This document shows, in pieces, positions 44,463 through 52,376 of a DNA stretch of 64,000 nt. The DNA is from Georgenia faecalis (lineage in GTDB: Bacteria; Actinomycetota; Actinomycetes; Actinomycetales; Actinomycetaceae), in assembly GCF_003710105.1 (NCBI RefSeq), contig NZ_CP033325.1:1116001-1180000 (forward strand), in the 5' to 3' direction. Position 1 is the stretch's first letter, and the number at the start of each line of letters is the position of its first letter. Made by a program: the position numbers and the translations under genes. The notes under the pieces are model-generated. The model saw nothing but the letters and a program-made list of their open reading frames with translations, ran no database searches and was not told the origin of the DNA.

Positions 44463-45083
44463 GTGCCGCCCCTCCCGCTGCTGCTCGCGGACCTTGTCGC
44501 CGTCCTCCTGCTCACCTTCGCGCTGTACCTGCCGCGGCACCGGCGGCACGACCTCGCCGTCGCCTACCTCGCGGTCAACGTCGGCGTCCTCGGCGTCGCC
44601 GCGGCGCTCTCCTCGAGCACCGTGGGGGCGGGGCTCGGCCTGGGCCTGTTCGGCGTGCTCTCGATCATCCGGCTACGCTCCAGCGAGCTCTCGCAGCGCG
44701 AGGTCGCCTACTACTTCTCCGCGCTCGCCCTCGGCCTGCTCGGCGGTCTCGAGGTCGGCACGCCCGAGGTGAGCGCGGGGTTCATGGCGCTCATCGTCGC
44801 CGTCATGTACGTCGGCGACCACCCGCGGCTCCTTCCGCGCCTGCGGCACGAGACCGTCCTGCTCGACCACGCCGTCCCCCGTGAGGACGAGCTCACCGCG
44901 CGCCTGGAGGAGCTCCTCGGCGCGCGGGTGCACGGCGTCAGCGTCCACAAGCTCGACCTGGTCAACGACACCACCCTCGTCGACGTGCGCTACACCCTCG
45001 ACTCGGGGACCGGGCGCCGTCGCGGGGTCGTCGGGGAGCGCGCGGTCGCCGACGCGACCGCCGTCGGGGGGCGCGCCCGATGA
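44463..45083 (+). CDS. DUF4956 membrane protein
   Basis: A 206-residue protein: four hydrophobic segments in the first ~110 residues (LLLADLVAVLLLTFALYL, a second near 35-50, GLGLGLFGVLSIIRLRS, and a fourth near 100), then a ~90-residue cytosolic domain (ELTARLEELLGARVHGVSVHKLDLVNDTTLVDVRY) like a small ferredoxin-type fold. The LFGVLSIIRLRSSELSQREVAYYF segment marks DUF4956. GTG start with GGAG at ~8 nt. ATGA overlap with the VTC gene. Family knowledge: DUF4956 genes often sit beside VTC-domain genes; no function is established. Confidence 0.88.
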   Translation: MPPLPLLLADLVAVLLLTFALYLPRHRRHDLAVAYLAVNVGVLGVAAALSSSTVGAGLGLGLFGVLSIIRLRSSELSQREVAYYFSALALGLLGGLEVGTPEVSAGFMALIVAVMYVGDHPRLLPRLRHETVLLDHAVPREDELTARLEELLGARVHGVSVHKLDLVNDTTLVDVRYTLDSGTGRRRGVVGERAVADATAVGGRAR

Positions 45084-45868
45084 CCACGCCCGCGCCCGTC
45101 CCGGCCGCCCTCCCGCTCGCGCACCTGGCCGCCACGGACCTGGCGGCGCTCAACGAGCAGGCCTGCCTGCTCACCCGGGTGGACCGCAAGTACGTCCTCG
45201 ACCACGCCGACGCCGTCGACGTCCTCACCGCCCTGCCCGCCGGCACGGAGGTGCTCGAGGTGGACGGGCGGCGCACGTTCGGCTACCGGTCGGTCTACTT
45301 CGACACCCGCGAGCTCACCAGCTACGCCGGCGCCGCCCACCGCCGTCGTAGGCGGTTCAAGGTCCGCACCCGCACCTACCTCGACAGCGGCGAGTGCTGG
45401 CTCGAGGTGAAGACCCGGGGCCCCCGCGGCGCCACCGTCAAGCGCCGGCTGCCCTACGACTCGCCCGAGACCCTCACCGAGATCGGGCGAGGCTTCGTCA
45501 CCGACGTGCTCACCGAGGCCGAGATCCCTGCCTGGCCCGTCGCCGACCTGCGCCCGGTGCTCACCACCCGGTACCGCCGCGCCACCCTGCACGTGCCCGC
45601 CTCGGGGGCCCGCGCGACCGTCGACACCGACCTCGCGTGGACTACGGCCGACGGTCGCGGTCGCGACGCCCACGGCCTGGTGATCGTCGAGACCAAGTCC
45701 GGCGGCCTGCCCTGCGCGATCGACCGTCTGCTCTGGGAGCACGGCCACCGGCCCACCCGCGTGTCGAAGTACGCCACCGGCCTCGCGCTGCTCCACGACC
45801 TGCCCGCGAACCGGTGGCGCCGCGCCCTCGCGCGCCTCGACGCCGCCCCCGCCACCCCGTCCGCATGA
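45080..45868 (+). CDS. VTC-domain (polyphosphate polymerase-like) protein
   Basis: A 262-residue protein whose body is a VTC/triphosphate-tunnel domain. The tunnel residues can be followed: TRVDRKYVL, SVYFDTREL, RFKVRTRTYL, CWLEVKTRG, VKRRLPY, TRYRRATL, VDTDLAW and IVETKSGG, i.e. paired Glu/Lys and Arg positions expected for phosphate handling and metal binding. In yeast this fold makes polyphosphate from ATP; activity of bacterial members is largely untested. Soluble, no signal peptide. ATGA overlap with DUF4956 upstream, 13 nt before the beta-helix lipoprotein gene. Confidence 0.92.
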   Translation: MTTPAPVPAALPLAHLAATDLAALNEQACLLTRVDRKYVLDHADAVDVLTALPAGTEVLEVDGRRTFGYRSVYFDTRELTSYAGAAHRRRRRFKVRTRTYLDSGECWLEVKTRGPRGATVKRRLPYDSPETLTEIGRGFVTDVLTEAEIPAWPVADLRPVLTTRYRRATLHVPASGARATVDTDLAWTTADGRGRDAHGLVIVETKSGGLPCAIDRLLWEHGHRPTRVSKYATGLALLHDLPANRWRRALARLDAAPATPSA

Positions 45869-45881
45869 TCGGAGAACCACC

Positions 45882-47708
45882 GTGCACACTCCGCACCGTC
45901 CCGTTCTTGTGACCCTCCTCGTGGGGGGCCTCCTCGCCGGCTGCTCCGCGGCGGCCGGGACGCCCACCGACGAGGGCACGCCCCAGTCGAGCGCACCCCG
46001 CGCCGAGGAGTCCGCCCCGGCGCTCACCGTCGCCGACGCGCTCACCGCGAACCTGCCCACCCACGACGGCGCGGCCGACGCCGAGTGGGACGCGGCCACC
46101 GAGGTGCAGGTCGACCTCGCCGACGGCGCGTCCACCGCGTCCGGCGAGGGCGTGAGCATCGACGGCGACACCGTGACCATCGACCGCGCCGGCACCTACC
46201 GGCTGAGCGGCGCCCTCACCGACGGCGAGGTCGTCGTCGACGCCGCGGACGGCGGCGTCGTGCGCCTCGTGCTCGACGGCGTGGACGTCGCGAGCACGGC
46301 CTCCTCGCCGCTGGCCGTGGTGGAGGCGGGCACCGCCGTCATCGTCCTCGCCGACGGCTCGGAGAACCGTCTTGCCGACGCGGCCCGGACCGTGGAGGAC
46401 GGCTCCGACGAGCCCGACGCCGGCCTCTACTCGGCCGCCGACCTCACCATCACGGGCACGGGTGCGCTGGAGGTGCAGGGCCGCACCAACGACGGCATCG
46501 CCACCAAGGACGGCCTGGTCGTCAACGGCGGGACCATCACCGTCGACGCCGTCGACGACGCGATCCGCGGTAAGGACTACCTCGTCGTCAACGACGGCGA
46601 GATCGTGGCCACCGCCGAGGGCGACGGCCTCAAGTCGGACAACGACGAGGACGCCGCGGCCGGCTACGTCGCTCTCCTCGGCGGCACCGTGAGCATCGAG
46701 GCCGGGGCCGACGGTGTCGACGCCGCCACCGATGTCATCGTCGGGGACGGCACCCTCGACGTGCGGTCGGGCGGGGGTTCCTCCGCGACCGTCGCCGAGG
46801 ACGACTCGGCCAAGGGGCTCAAGGCCGGCGTCGCCGTCGTCGTCGGCGGCGGGACCGCCACCGTGGACTCGGCCGACGACGCCGTCCACTCCAACGGGGA
46901 CGTCGCCGTCACGGGCGGCGAGCTCACCCTCGCCAGCGGCGACGACGGCGTGCACGCGGAGGGCAGCGTCACGGTCACCGACGGGACCGTGTCCGTGACC
47001 GACTCCTACGAGGGCATCGAGGCGCCGGCCATCTCCGTCACCGGCGGCGACGTCACCCTCGTCTCCAGCGACGACGGGGTCAACGCCGCCGGGGACGAGA
47101 CGTCCTCGTACTCGCTCACCGTCACCGGGGGCACCGTGAGCATCGAGGCCGGGGGCGACGGCCTCGACTCCAACGGGACCGTCGACATGTCCGGCGGCAC
47201 CGTCATGGTCTCCGGGCCGGCTGACCCGGGCAACGGCTCGATCGACGTCGTGGGCGAGTTCACCATCAGCGGCGGGACGCTCGTCGCGGCCGGCAGCGCC
47301 GGCATGGCGATGGCGCCGGGCACCGACTCGCCGCAGGCATCGGTGATGACGACGGTCCCGAGCCAGCGGGCGGGCACGGTGGTCCAGGTCGTCTCCTCCG
47401 ACGGCGACGTCGTCGCCTCCTTCACGCCCCGGACGTCCTTCAGCTCGGTGGTGCTCTCCGCCCCCGGGCTCGTCGCCGGCGAGACGTACGAGGTCTACGT
47501 CGGCGGATCGGTGGCTGGGACGCAGACCGGCGGCGTCCACGACGACGGCGACCTCGCGGGGGCGAGCGTCGTCGCGACGGTGACGGCGGGGGAGTACGCC
47601 TCCGGCGGGATGGGCGGACCCGGCGGGGGTGAGCCCGGCGGCATGGGCGAGCCCGGCGGCGGCCGGGGCGCTGCCGGCTCCGGCGGGCGGGGCGGGCCGG
47701 CGTTCTGA
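45882..47708 (+). CDS. Secreted beta-helix lipoprotein (Cthe_2159-like, carbohydrate-binding)
   Basis: A 608-residue exported lipoprotein: lipobox LLAGC (Cys21), a ~60-residue linker, then at least ten Gly/Asp-rich coils of the type VNGGTITVDAVDDAIRGKD, VSIEAGADGVDAATD, VTGGELTLASGDDGVHAEGS and VTGGTVSIEAGGDGLDSNG, forming a right-handed beta-helix with many Asp side chains for Ca2+. This is the layout of Cthe_2159-type polygalacturonate-binding proteins. The C-terminus is a Gly/Met/Pro tail. GTG start after GGAG. Third gene of the DUF4956-VTC operon; a strong terminator follows. Confidence 0.88.
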   Translation: MHTPHRPVLVTLLVGGLLAGCSAAAGTPTDEGTPQSSAPRAEESAPALTVADALTANLPTHDGAADAEWDAATEVQVDLADGASTASGEGVSIDGDTVTIDRAGTYRLSGALTDGEVVVDAADGGVVRLVLDGVDVASTASSPLAVVEAGTAVIVLADGSENRLADAARTVEDGSDEPDAGLYSAADLTITGTGALEVQGRTNDGIATKDGLVVNGGTITVDAVDDAIRGKDYLVVNDGEIVATAEGDGLKSDNDEDAAAGYVALLGGTVSIEAGADGVDAATDVIVGDGTLDVRSGGGSSATVAEDDSAKGLKAGVAVVVGGGTATVDSADDAVHSNGDVAVTGGELTLASGDDGVHAEGSVTVTDGTVSVTDSYEGIEAPAISVTGGDVTLVSSDDGVNAAGDETSSYSLTVTGGTVSIEAGGDGLDSNGTVDMSGGTVMVSGPADPGNGSIDVVGEFTISGGTLVAAGSAGMAMAPGTDSPQASVMTTVPSQRAGTVVQVVSSDGDVVASFTPRTSFSSVVLSAPGLVAGETYEVYVGGSVAGTQTGGVHDDGDLAGASVVATVTAGEYASGGMGGPGGGEPGGMGEPGGGRGAAGSGGRGGPAF

Positions 47709-47746
47709 CGCCACCGCCCCTGGCGCGCCACCGACCCTGGCTCGCT

Positions 47747-47787
47747 GACGCCGGGGCCCGGGCCACTCAGGCCCGGGCCCCGGCGTC
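47747..47787. terminator. Perfect 18-bp hairpin between convergent genes
   Basis: GACGCCGGGGCCCGGGCC (47747-47764), loop ACTCA, GGCCCGGGCCCCGGCGTC (47770-47787). It ends the DUF4956-VTC-beta-helix operon and, in the other direction, the DUF4352 gene. Confidence 0.8.
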
Positions 47788-47796
47788 GGTGTCCCC

Positions 47797-48630
47797 TCAT
47801 TCGGTGAGGGAGACGGTCGCCCCGCCGGAGAACATCGAGTCGTGGACCTCGATGCTCACGGGCGCGGCGTCCGTGGGGACGTCGAAGACGACCGTGCCGT
47901 CCACGGTGTTCCCCGGGTTGATCTCGTTGTAGAACGTGTCGTTGTCCTCGATGGCGAGCCCGGCGCTCGAGCTGGCCGAGTGCTCCCGGCCGGCGGCGTC
48001 GACGAGGATCTGGTCGTCGCCGGAGAAGTACTGCGCGGCGTCGCCGATGTTCGTCACCGTCATGTGGACGAGGACGAACTGCCCCTGCGCCTCTTCGCCG
48101 AAGAGGTCACCGCCGACGGCGGCCACGCCGGTCTCGATGCCCGTGACGACGAACTCGAACTTCCCGTCGCGGACGGCATCACCGATGCCGGGAACGGCGG
48201 GCTCGGCGGGCGCGTCCGGCTCGGCGGGCGGCTCCGCGGGCACGGCGGGCGGCGCCTCGGGCTCGGCGGGCGGCGCCTCGGGTTCGGCAGGGACGCCGGG
48301 CTCGTCGGGTCCAGCGGTGGCCGCGCCGGTGCGCTGGGAGGAGGGCGCGGGCGCGTCGTCCGCGCCGCCGCCACCCAGCGCGGCGACCGCGACGAGGAGG
48401 ACGAGGAGCGCGAGGAGCCCGGTGAGGATCTTGTGCCGGGAGAACCAGCTCTTCTTCTCGGGCGTGGCCGGCGGGGTCGGCGGGAAGGGGCCGCCGGCGG
48501 CTGCCGGGTAGGGCGCCCCCGGGCCGCCGGCGGGCGAGCCGGGGGTGGCGTAGGCGGCAGGACCCTGCGGGTTGGGCTGGTGTGAGGGCTGGTGCTGCGG
48601 CGGCTGGGCGCCGGGGCCGGTGAAGCTCAC
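47797..48630 (-). CDS. Membrane-anchored DUF4352 protein
   Basis: A 277-residue protein: Pro/Gln/Gly-rich cytoplasmic N-terminus (~60 residues), one membrane segment (ILTGLLALLVLLVAVAALGG), a Pro/Ala/Glu repeat linker (EPEAPPAEPEAPPA), and an exported immunoglobulin-like DUF4352 domain (FVLVHMTVTNIGDAAQYFSGDDQ...NPGNTVDGTVVFDVP). Function unknown. The GTG at 48630 has GGAGGT 5 nt upstream, so the longer frame is not used. It is divergent from the two-component system. Confidence 0.87.
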   Translation of the reverse strand: MSFTGPGAQPPQHQPSHQPNPQGPAAYATPGSPAGGPGAPYPAAAGGPFPPTPPATPEKKSWFSRHKILTGLLALLVLLVAVAALGGGGADDAPAPSSQRTGAATAGPDEPGVPAEPEAPPAEPEAPPAVPAEPPAEPDAPAEPAVPGIGDAVRDGKFEFVVTGIETGVAAVGGDLFGEEAQGQFVLVHMTVTNIGDAAQYFSGDDQILVDAAGREHSASSSAGLAIEDNDTFYNEINPGNTVDGTVVFDVPTDAAPVSIEVHDSMFSGGATVSLTE

Positions 48631-48778
48631 GATGACCTCCGTTGTCGGGGGCTTCACCGAATCACCGGGGGGCCGGTGCCCACCTCGGCCGAACATGCAG
48701 ACCTCGCTGGCCGATCGGGGGAGGCCGAGGGGGCAGTCGCCGGCCGATCAGCGGGTACCGGGTGTGGGTGCCACGCCC

Positions 48779-48784
48779 TAGCGT
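48779..48784 (+). promoter_or_regulatory. -10 element for the leaderless histidine kinase gene
   Basis: TAGCGT, 7 nt before the ATG at 48792 and without a Shine-Dalgarno sequence. Confidence 0.5.
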
Positions 48785-48791
48785 GTCGGCC

Positions 48792-50054
48792 ATGGACGTG
48801 GCCTCGGTCGTAACGGAGCGTCGCGCGCCCTGGTGGCGCACGGCGCTCCTCGTCGCATGCTGCGCCTTCGCCTCCCTCACGAGCCTCGTCTTCTCCGAGC
48901 TGGGCCAGCGCGCGGAGGACGGCGGGTCGATGCTCCTCATCCTCGTCGGCTTTTTCGCCTGCCTGCTCGTCCCGCTCGCTCTCATCTGGCGTCACCGCGC
49001 GCCGTACACGGTGGCACTGACTGCGGTCGCCGCGGGAATCGTCCTGCCGCTCGGGGCCTCGACCGCCCTCGTCGCCCTCGCCTCGCTCGTCGGACGCCGC
49101 CGCGGCGCGGACGTGTGGTGGACGGCCGGCGCGGTGGCCGTGACGACAACGCTCGCGGCGGTCCGGGACGTCACCGCTCCCACGATGGCCGAGTCGTTGC
49201 TCAAGAGCATGCTCGGTCCGGTCGGTGCCCCGCCCGGCACGGTGGTCGAGCTCAACTGGTGGGTGGTCCCCGTCGTCGTCTCCCTCGGCATGGGCGCGGC
49301 GCTCGGGGTCGGGCTCGCCCTGCGCGCCCGGCGCGAGGCGCGCGAGTCGGCGCGCGAGGCGACCACGGTGCGGCGGACGAGCACCCGGCTGGGTGACGAG
49401 CTCGCCCGCCAGGTCGAGCGGGAGCGCATCGCCCGCGAGGTGCACGACGTCCTCGGCCACCGCCTCTCGCTGCTCAACCTGCATGCCGGCGCGCTCGAGG
49501 CCAACGCCCGGGGCGACGCCGACCTGGCCCGCAGCGCCGCCCTCGTCCGGGAGAGCGCCGGCCATTCGCTCGACGACCTGCGCTCGCTCCTCGCCGTGCT
49601 GCGCCATCCCATGGGCGACGAGCCGACGGACCCGGACCTCTCGCTCGTCGACCTGCAGGCCGTCATCGAGGAGACCGTCGAGACGGGCGTCCCGGTGAGC
49701 GCGACGGTCTACCTCGACCGTGCGTCCGAGGCGGAACCCGCCCTCGCGCGGGCGGTGTACCGGATCGTCCAGGAGATGCTCACCAACGCCCGCAAGCACG
49801 CACCGGAAGAGCAGATCCGGCTGTCCGTCGTCGGCGGTCCGGGCGACGGCGTGCGGATCGACGCCAGGAACCGGTACCTGGCGCCGTCGCCGGATCGCGC
49901 CGGTGCGGAGGGGGACGCTCGCCCGGGGCAGGGGCTCCAGGGGATCGCGGAGCGCGCGGAGCTGCTCGGCGGGCGCCTGGCCTATGGCCTGGACGACGGT
50001 GGACGTACGTTCCGTGTCACCGTCACCCTGCCCTGGGGCGCGCCGCTGCGCTGA
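48792..50054 (+). CDS. NarL-type sensor histidine kinase (HisKA_3)
   Basis: A 420-residue kinase. About five to six hydrophobic segments in the first ~190 residues form the sensor, with no large extracellular domain. A cytosolic helix leads to the phospho-acceptor box ERIAREVHDVLGHRLSLLNL (HisKA_3, His in REVHD), then an HATPase_c domain with IVQEMLTNARKHAP (N box) and QGLQGIAERAELLGG (G box). It phosphorylates the next gene's product. Signal unknown. The start at 48792 is supported by the -10 spacing. Confidence 0.93.
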   Translation: MDVASVVTERRAPWWRTALLVACCAFASLTSLVFSELGQRAEDGGSMLLILVGFFACLLVPLALIWRHRAPYTVALTAVAAGIVLPLGASTALVALASLVGRRRGADVWWTAGAVAVTTTLAAVRDVTAPTMAESLLKSMLGPVGAPPGTVVELNWWVVPVVVSLGMGAALGVGLALRARREARESAREATTVRRTSTRLGDELARQVERERIAREVHDVLGHRLSLLNLHAGALEANARGDADLARSAALVRESAGHSLDDLRSLLAVLRHPMGDEPTDPDLSLVDLQAVIEETVETGVPVSATVYLDRASEAEPALARAVYRIVQEMLTNARKHAPEEQIRLSVVGGPGDGVRIDARNRYLAPSPDRAGAEGDARPGQGLQGIAERAELLGGRLAYGLDDGGRTFRVTVTLPWGAPLR

Positions 50055-50117
50055 GCGTGCGCGCCCGGCGGGCTGGCCGCGCACGGGCAGGGACGTGCCG
50101 GTGTCGGTGGGCCGTCC

Positions 50118-50123
50118 TACGAT
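50118..50123 (+). promoter_or_regulatory. -10 element for the response regulator gene
   Basis: TACGAT ends 7 nt before the ATG at 50131. It suggests that the response regulator has its own leaderless promoter besides any read-through from the kinase gene 76 nt upstream. Confidence 0.5.
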
Positions 50124-50130
50124 CCGAGGC

Positions 50131-50793
50131 ATGCCGCTGCCGCACCGGGTGCTCGTCGTCGACGACGACGCGATGGTCCGCACTGGTGTGCGGCTCATCC
50201 TCGACAGCGTGGACGACATCGCCGTCGTGGCGGAAGCCGGTGACGGGGACCAGGCGGTGCCGGCGGTCCAGGCCCACGCACCCGACGTCGTCCTCATGGA
50301 CCTGCGTATGCCGCGCATCGACGGCATCACGGCGACGCGGGCGGTCCGCGCCCTGCCCTCGCCACCGCACGTCATCGCGCTGACGACGTGGGACGTCGAC
50401 GACGCGGTCCTGCGCAGCCTCGACGCCGGCGCGGCAGGGTTCCTCCTCAAGTCGGCCGGCCCCGATGACATCATCCGCGCGGTCCGGGCCGTCGTCGCCG
50501 GGGACGCGGTGCTGTCCCCGCGGAGCACGAGACAGCTCCTCGACCACCTCACGGCGGACGGCTCCGGCGCCGAGCGGCGCCGTGCGCAGGCGGCCATGGC
50601 CGCGCTGACGGAGCGGGAGCGGGACGTCGCCGTGGCCGTCGGCCACGGCCTGCTCAACGCCGAGGTCGCCCACCGGCTCTACGTGTCGGAGGCGACGGTG
50701 AAGTCCCACCTCTCGTCCGCGCAGGCGAAGCTCGGGGTCCGCAACCGTGTCGAGGTCGCCGTCCTCGCCGAGCGCGCCGGGCTGCTGCGCTAG
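50131..50793 (+). CDS. NarL/LuxR-family response regulator
   Basis: A 220-residue regulator: receiver domain with acidic pocket VVDDDAMV, phospho-acceptor Asp in VVLMDLRMPRIDG, conserved Thr in IALTTWD and Lys in FLLKSAGPDD; then a LuxR-type HTH (LTERERDVAVAVGHGLLNAEVAHRLYVSEATVKSHLSSAQAKL). Partner of the preceding kinase. Targets are unknown; the divergent DUF4352 gene and the two genes themselves are candidates. Confidence 0.95.
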   Translation: MPLPHRVLVVDDDAMVRTGVRLILDSVDDIAVVAEAGDGDQAVPAVQAHAPDVVLMDLRMPRIDGITATRAVRALPSPPHVIALTTWDVDDAVLRSLDAGAAGFLLKSAGPDDIIRAVRAVVAGDAVLSPRSTRQLLDHLTADGSGAERRRAQAAMAALTERERDVAVAVGHGLLNAEVAHRLYVSEATVKSHLSSAQAKLGVRNRVEVAVLAERAGLLR

Positions 50794-50812
50794 GCCGAGC
50801 GCACCGGCCCGC

Positions 50813-51445
50813 TCACCAGCGCCCGAGGGCGCCCCGGCCGTCGCCGGCGGCCTGGCTGGGGCGCGCCGAGCGGGCCGCGCGCCATCGCCGAACGAGGATC
50901 ACCAGGAGGACGACGACCACCACGACGACCACCGCGACGAGTGCGGGGAGGAGCACCGCCGCGAGGACGAGGCCGACGGCGGAGACGTCCCCCGCCGCGG
51001 AGGCCACCGGCGCGCCGATCCCCGCGGTGGAGGCGTTGACGACGGGCCGGGAGAGCGCCTTGGTCGTGTGCGTGGTGAGCGCGAGGAGCACCCCGAGGAC
51101 GATGGGGACCCAGCGCCAGTCCTCCAGCAGGGTGGAGGGGTCGGTCACCGCCGTCGTCTCGGATACCGAGCCCGCGGCGAAGACGATCCCGCCCGACGCT
51201 GGACGCACCGCGGTCTGGAGGAGATCGTTGACCGAGTCGAGGGCCGGGACCTTGTCGGCCACCACCTCAATGACGAGGAGGACGCCGAGGATGACGAGCG
51301 CCGGGGTCGACTCGATCCACTGCCAGCCCTGCGGGAGGGCGAGCAGGTCGGTGTACCGCGACAGGAGCCCGAGGCCGAGCAGCGGGATGAAGGCGTTGAG
51401 GCCGGCTGCCAGCGCCAGCCCCGAGCCGGTGAGGAGTTCGAGCAC
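50813..51445 (-). CDS. DUF4126 membrane protein
   Basis: A 210-residue protein with about five membrane segments; the N-terminus LTGSGLALAAGLNAFIPLLGLGLLSRYT, the segment VIEVVADKVPALDSVNDLLQTAVRPASGG and the C-terminal poly-Val helix are those of DUF4126. Function unknown. GTG start, no convincing Shine-Dalgarno sequence. It is 19 nt from the converging response regulator gene and downstream of a hairpin that ends the next minus-strand gene. Confidence 0.85.
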   Translation of the reverse strand: MLELLTGSGLALAAGLNAFIPLLGLGLLSRYTDLLALPQGWQWIESTPALVILGVLLVIEVVADKVPALDSVNDLLQTAVRPASGGIVFAAGSVSETTAVTDPSTLLEDWRWVPIVLGVLLALTTHTTKALSRPVVNASTAGIGAPVASAAGDVSAVGLVLAAVLLPALVAVVVVVVVVLLVILVRRWRAARSARPSQAAGDGRGALGRW

Positions 51446-51514
51446 CGGGGCAGGGTCCCACGGACGCCGACGGACCGCGCGGCTTTGCGCGGCGACTGAC
51501 GTGAAGAACGACGA

Positions 51515-51544
51515 AGCCGCCGCACCCTTGCGGGTGCGGCGGCT
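51515..51544 (-). terminator. Perfect 13-bp hairpin terminator
   Basis: AGCCGCCGCACCC (51515-51527), loop TTGC, GGGTGCGGCGGCT (51532-51544). On the minus strand it follows the secreted repeat-protein gene and is trailed by a T-rich TCGTCGTTCTTC, the closest to a classical intrinsic terminator in the window. Confidence 0.8.
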
Positions 51545-51564
51545 GCGCGTCGTGGAGGGGAGTG

Positions 51565-52164
51565 TCAGGCCTTGCCGGTCTCGGTCTCGGTCTGGGCGTC
51601 GTCCTCCGGGCCGCCCCGGCCCGGGCGCTCGGTGCTGTCGTCGTCAGGGGCGGTCGTCGAGTCGTCCTCGGTCCGGTCCTTCTCGTCGGGGCCGAACCCG
51701 TCGTCGGCGCCGCCCGGTCCGAACCCGTCGTCGGTACCGTCCGGTCCGAAACCGTCGTCGGTACCGTCCGGCCCAGCCTCGGGCATGTCACCCTCCGGCA
51801 TGCCGCCCTGGGGCATGTCGCCGCCACGCATGTCGCCGCCGCGCATCCCGCCGCCGCGCATGCCGCCGGACTCCTCACCCCGGGCACCCGGCCCGTGCTC
51901 GGCGAGCGCCTCGGCGAGCGTCTCGGCGACGGCGTCGGCCTCGTCCTCGGTGAGGGTTCCGTCCTCGACGAGCTCATCGAGCTCGGAGCGGATGCGGGTA
52001 GCCGCCTCCTCCCCGAACGACTCCTGCTCCGTCGTCGTGCCCTTCTCCTCGGTGGGCTCGGGCGACTCGGTCTCCGCGGAGGCAGGCAGCAGGGACGCCC
52101 CGGCGATGGCGAGGCCGGTGACGCCGACCGCACCGATAGCCACGAGTCGGTTCTTCTTGCGCAT
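51565..52164 (-). CDS. Secreted low-complexity repeat protein
   Basis: A 199-residue protein with a signal peptide (MRKKNRLVAIGAVGVTGLAI, cleavage after ASLLPASA). Then an acidic helical unit (TRIRSELDELVEDGTLTEDEADAVAETLAEAL), a stretch of MRGG(G/D) and MP(Q/E)G repeats, and three nine-residue units of the type PDGTDDGFG (27-bp DNA repeats near 51700-51775), ending acidic. No family recognised; the helical unit resembles those in secreted actinobacterial proteins of unknown role. The ATG at 52164 has GGAGAGACC directly upstream, better than the ATG at 52179. Confidence 0.75.
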   Translation of the reverse strand: MRKKNRLVAIGAVGVTGLAIAGASLLPASAETESPEPTEEKGTTTEQESFGEEAATRIRSELDELVEDGTLTEDEADAVAETLAEALAEHGPGARGEESGGMRGGGMRGGDMRGGDMPQGGMPEGDMPEAGPDGTDDGFGPDGTDDGFGPGGADDGFGPDEKDRTEDDSTTAPDDDSTERPGRGGPEDDAQTETETGKA

Positions 52165-52376
52165 GGTCTCTCCGTTCATGTCTGCGTGCGGGATGTCCGC
52201 ATGCCGCCACTATGTGCGGCTGACCTGGGGTGACGCTGTGACGAGACTGGGAGAACGCTCAGACTTCGGCCGCGGCGGGCCTGGCCGGCCGGTCGCGTGG
52301 CGGTCGCGTGCCGTCGGGTGCTGATCGCGTGCCGGTCCCGTGGGATAGTCGGTGGCCGACCGGAAGGAGCAGCGTC

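Noticed and set aside
47440-47800. Minus-strand frames over the end of the beta-helix gene
   Set aside because: Arg/Pro-rich shadows of the Gly-rich C-terminal tail and of the terminator hairpin.
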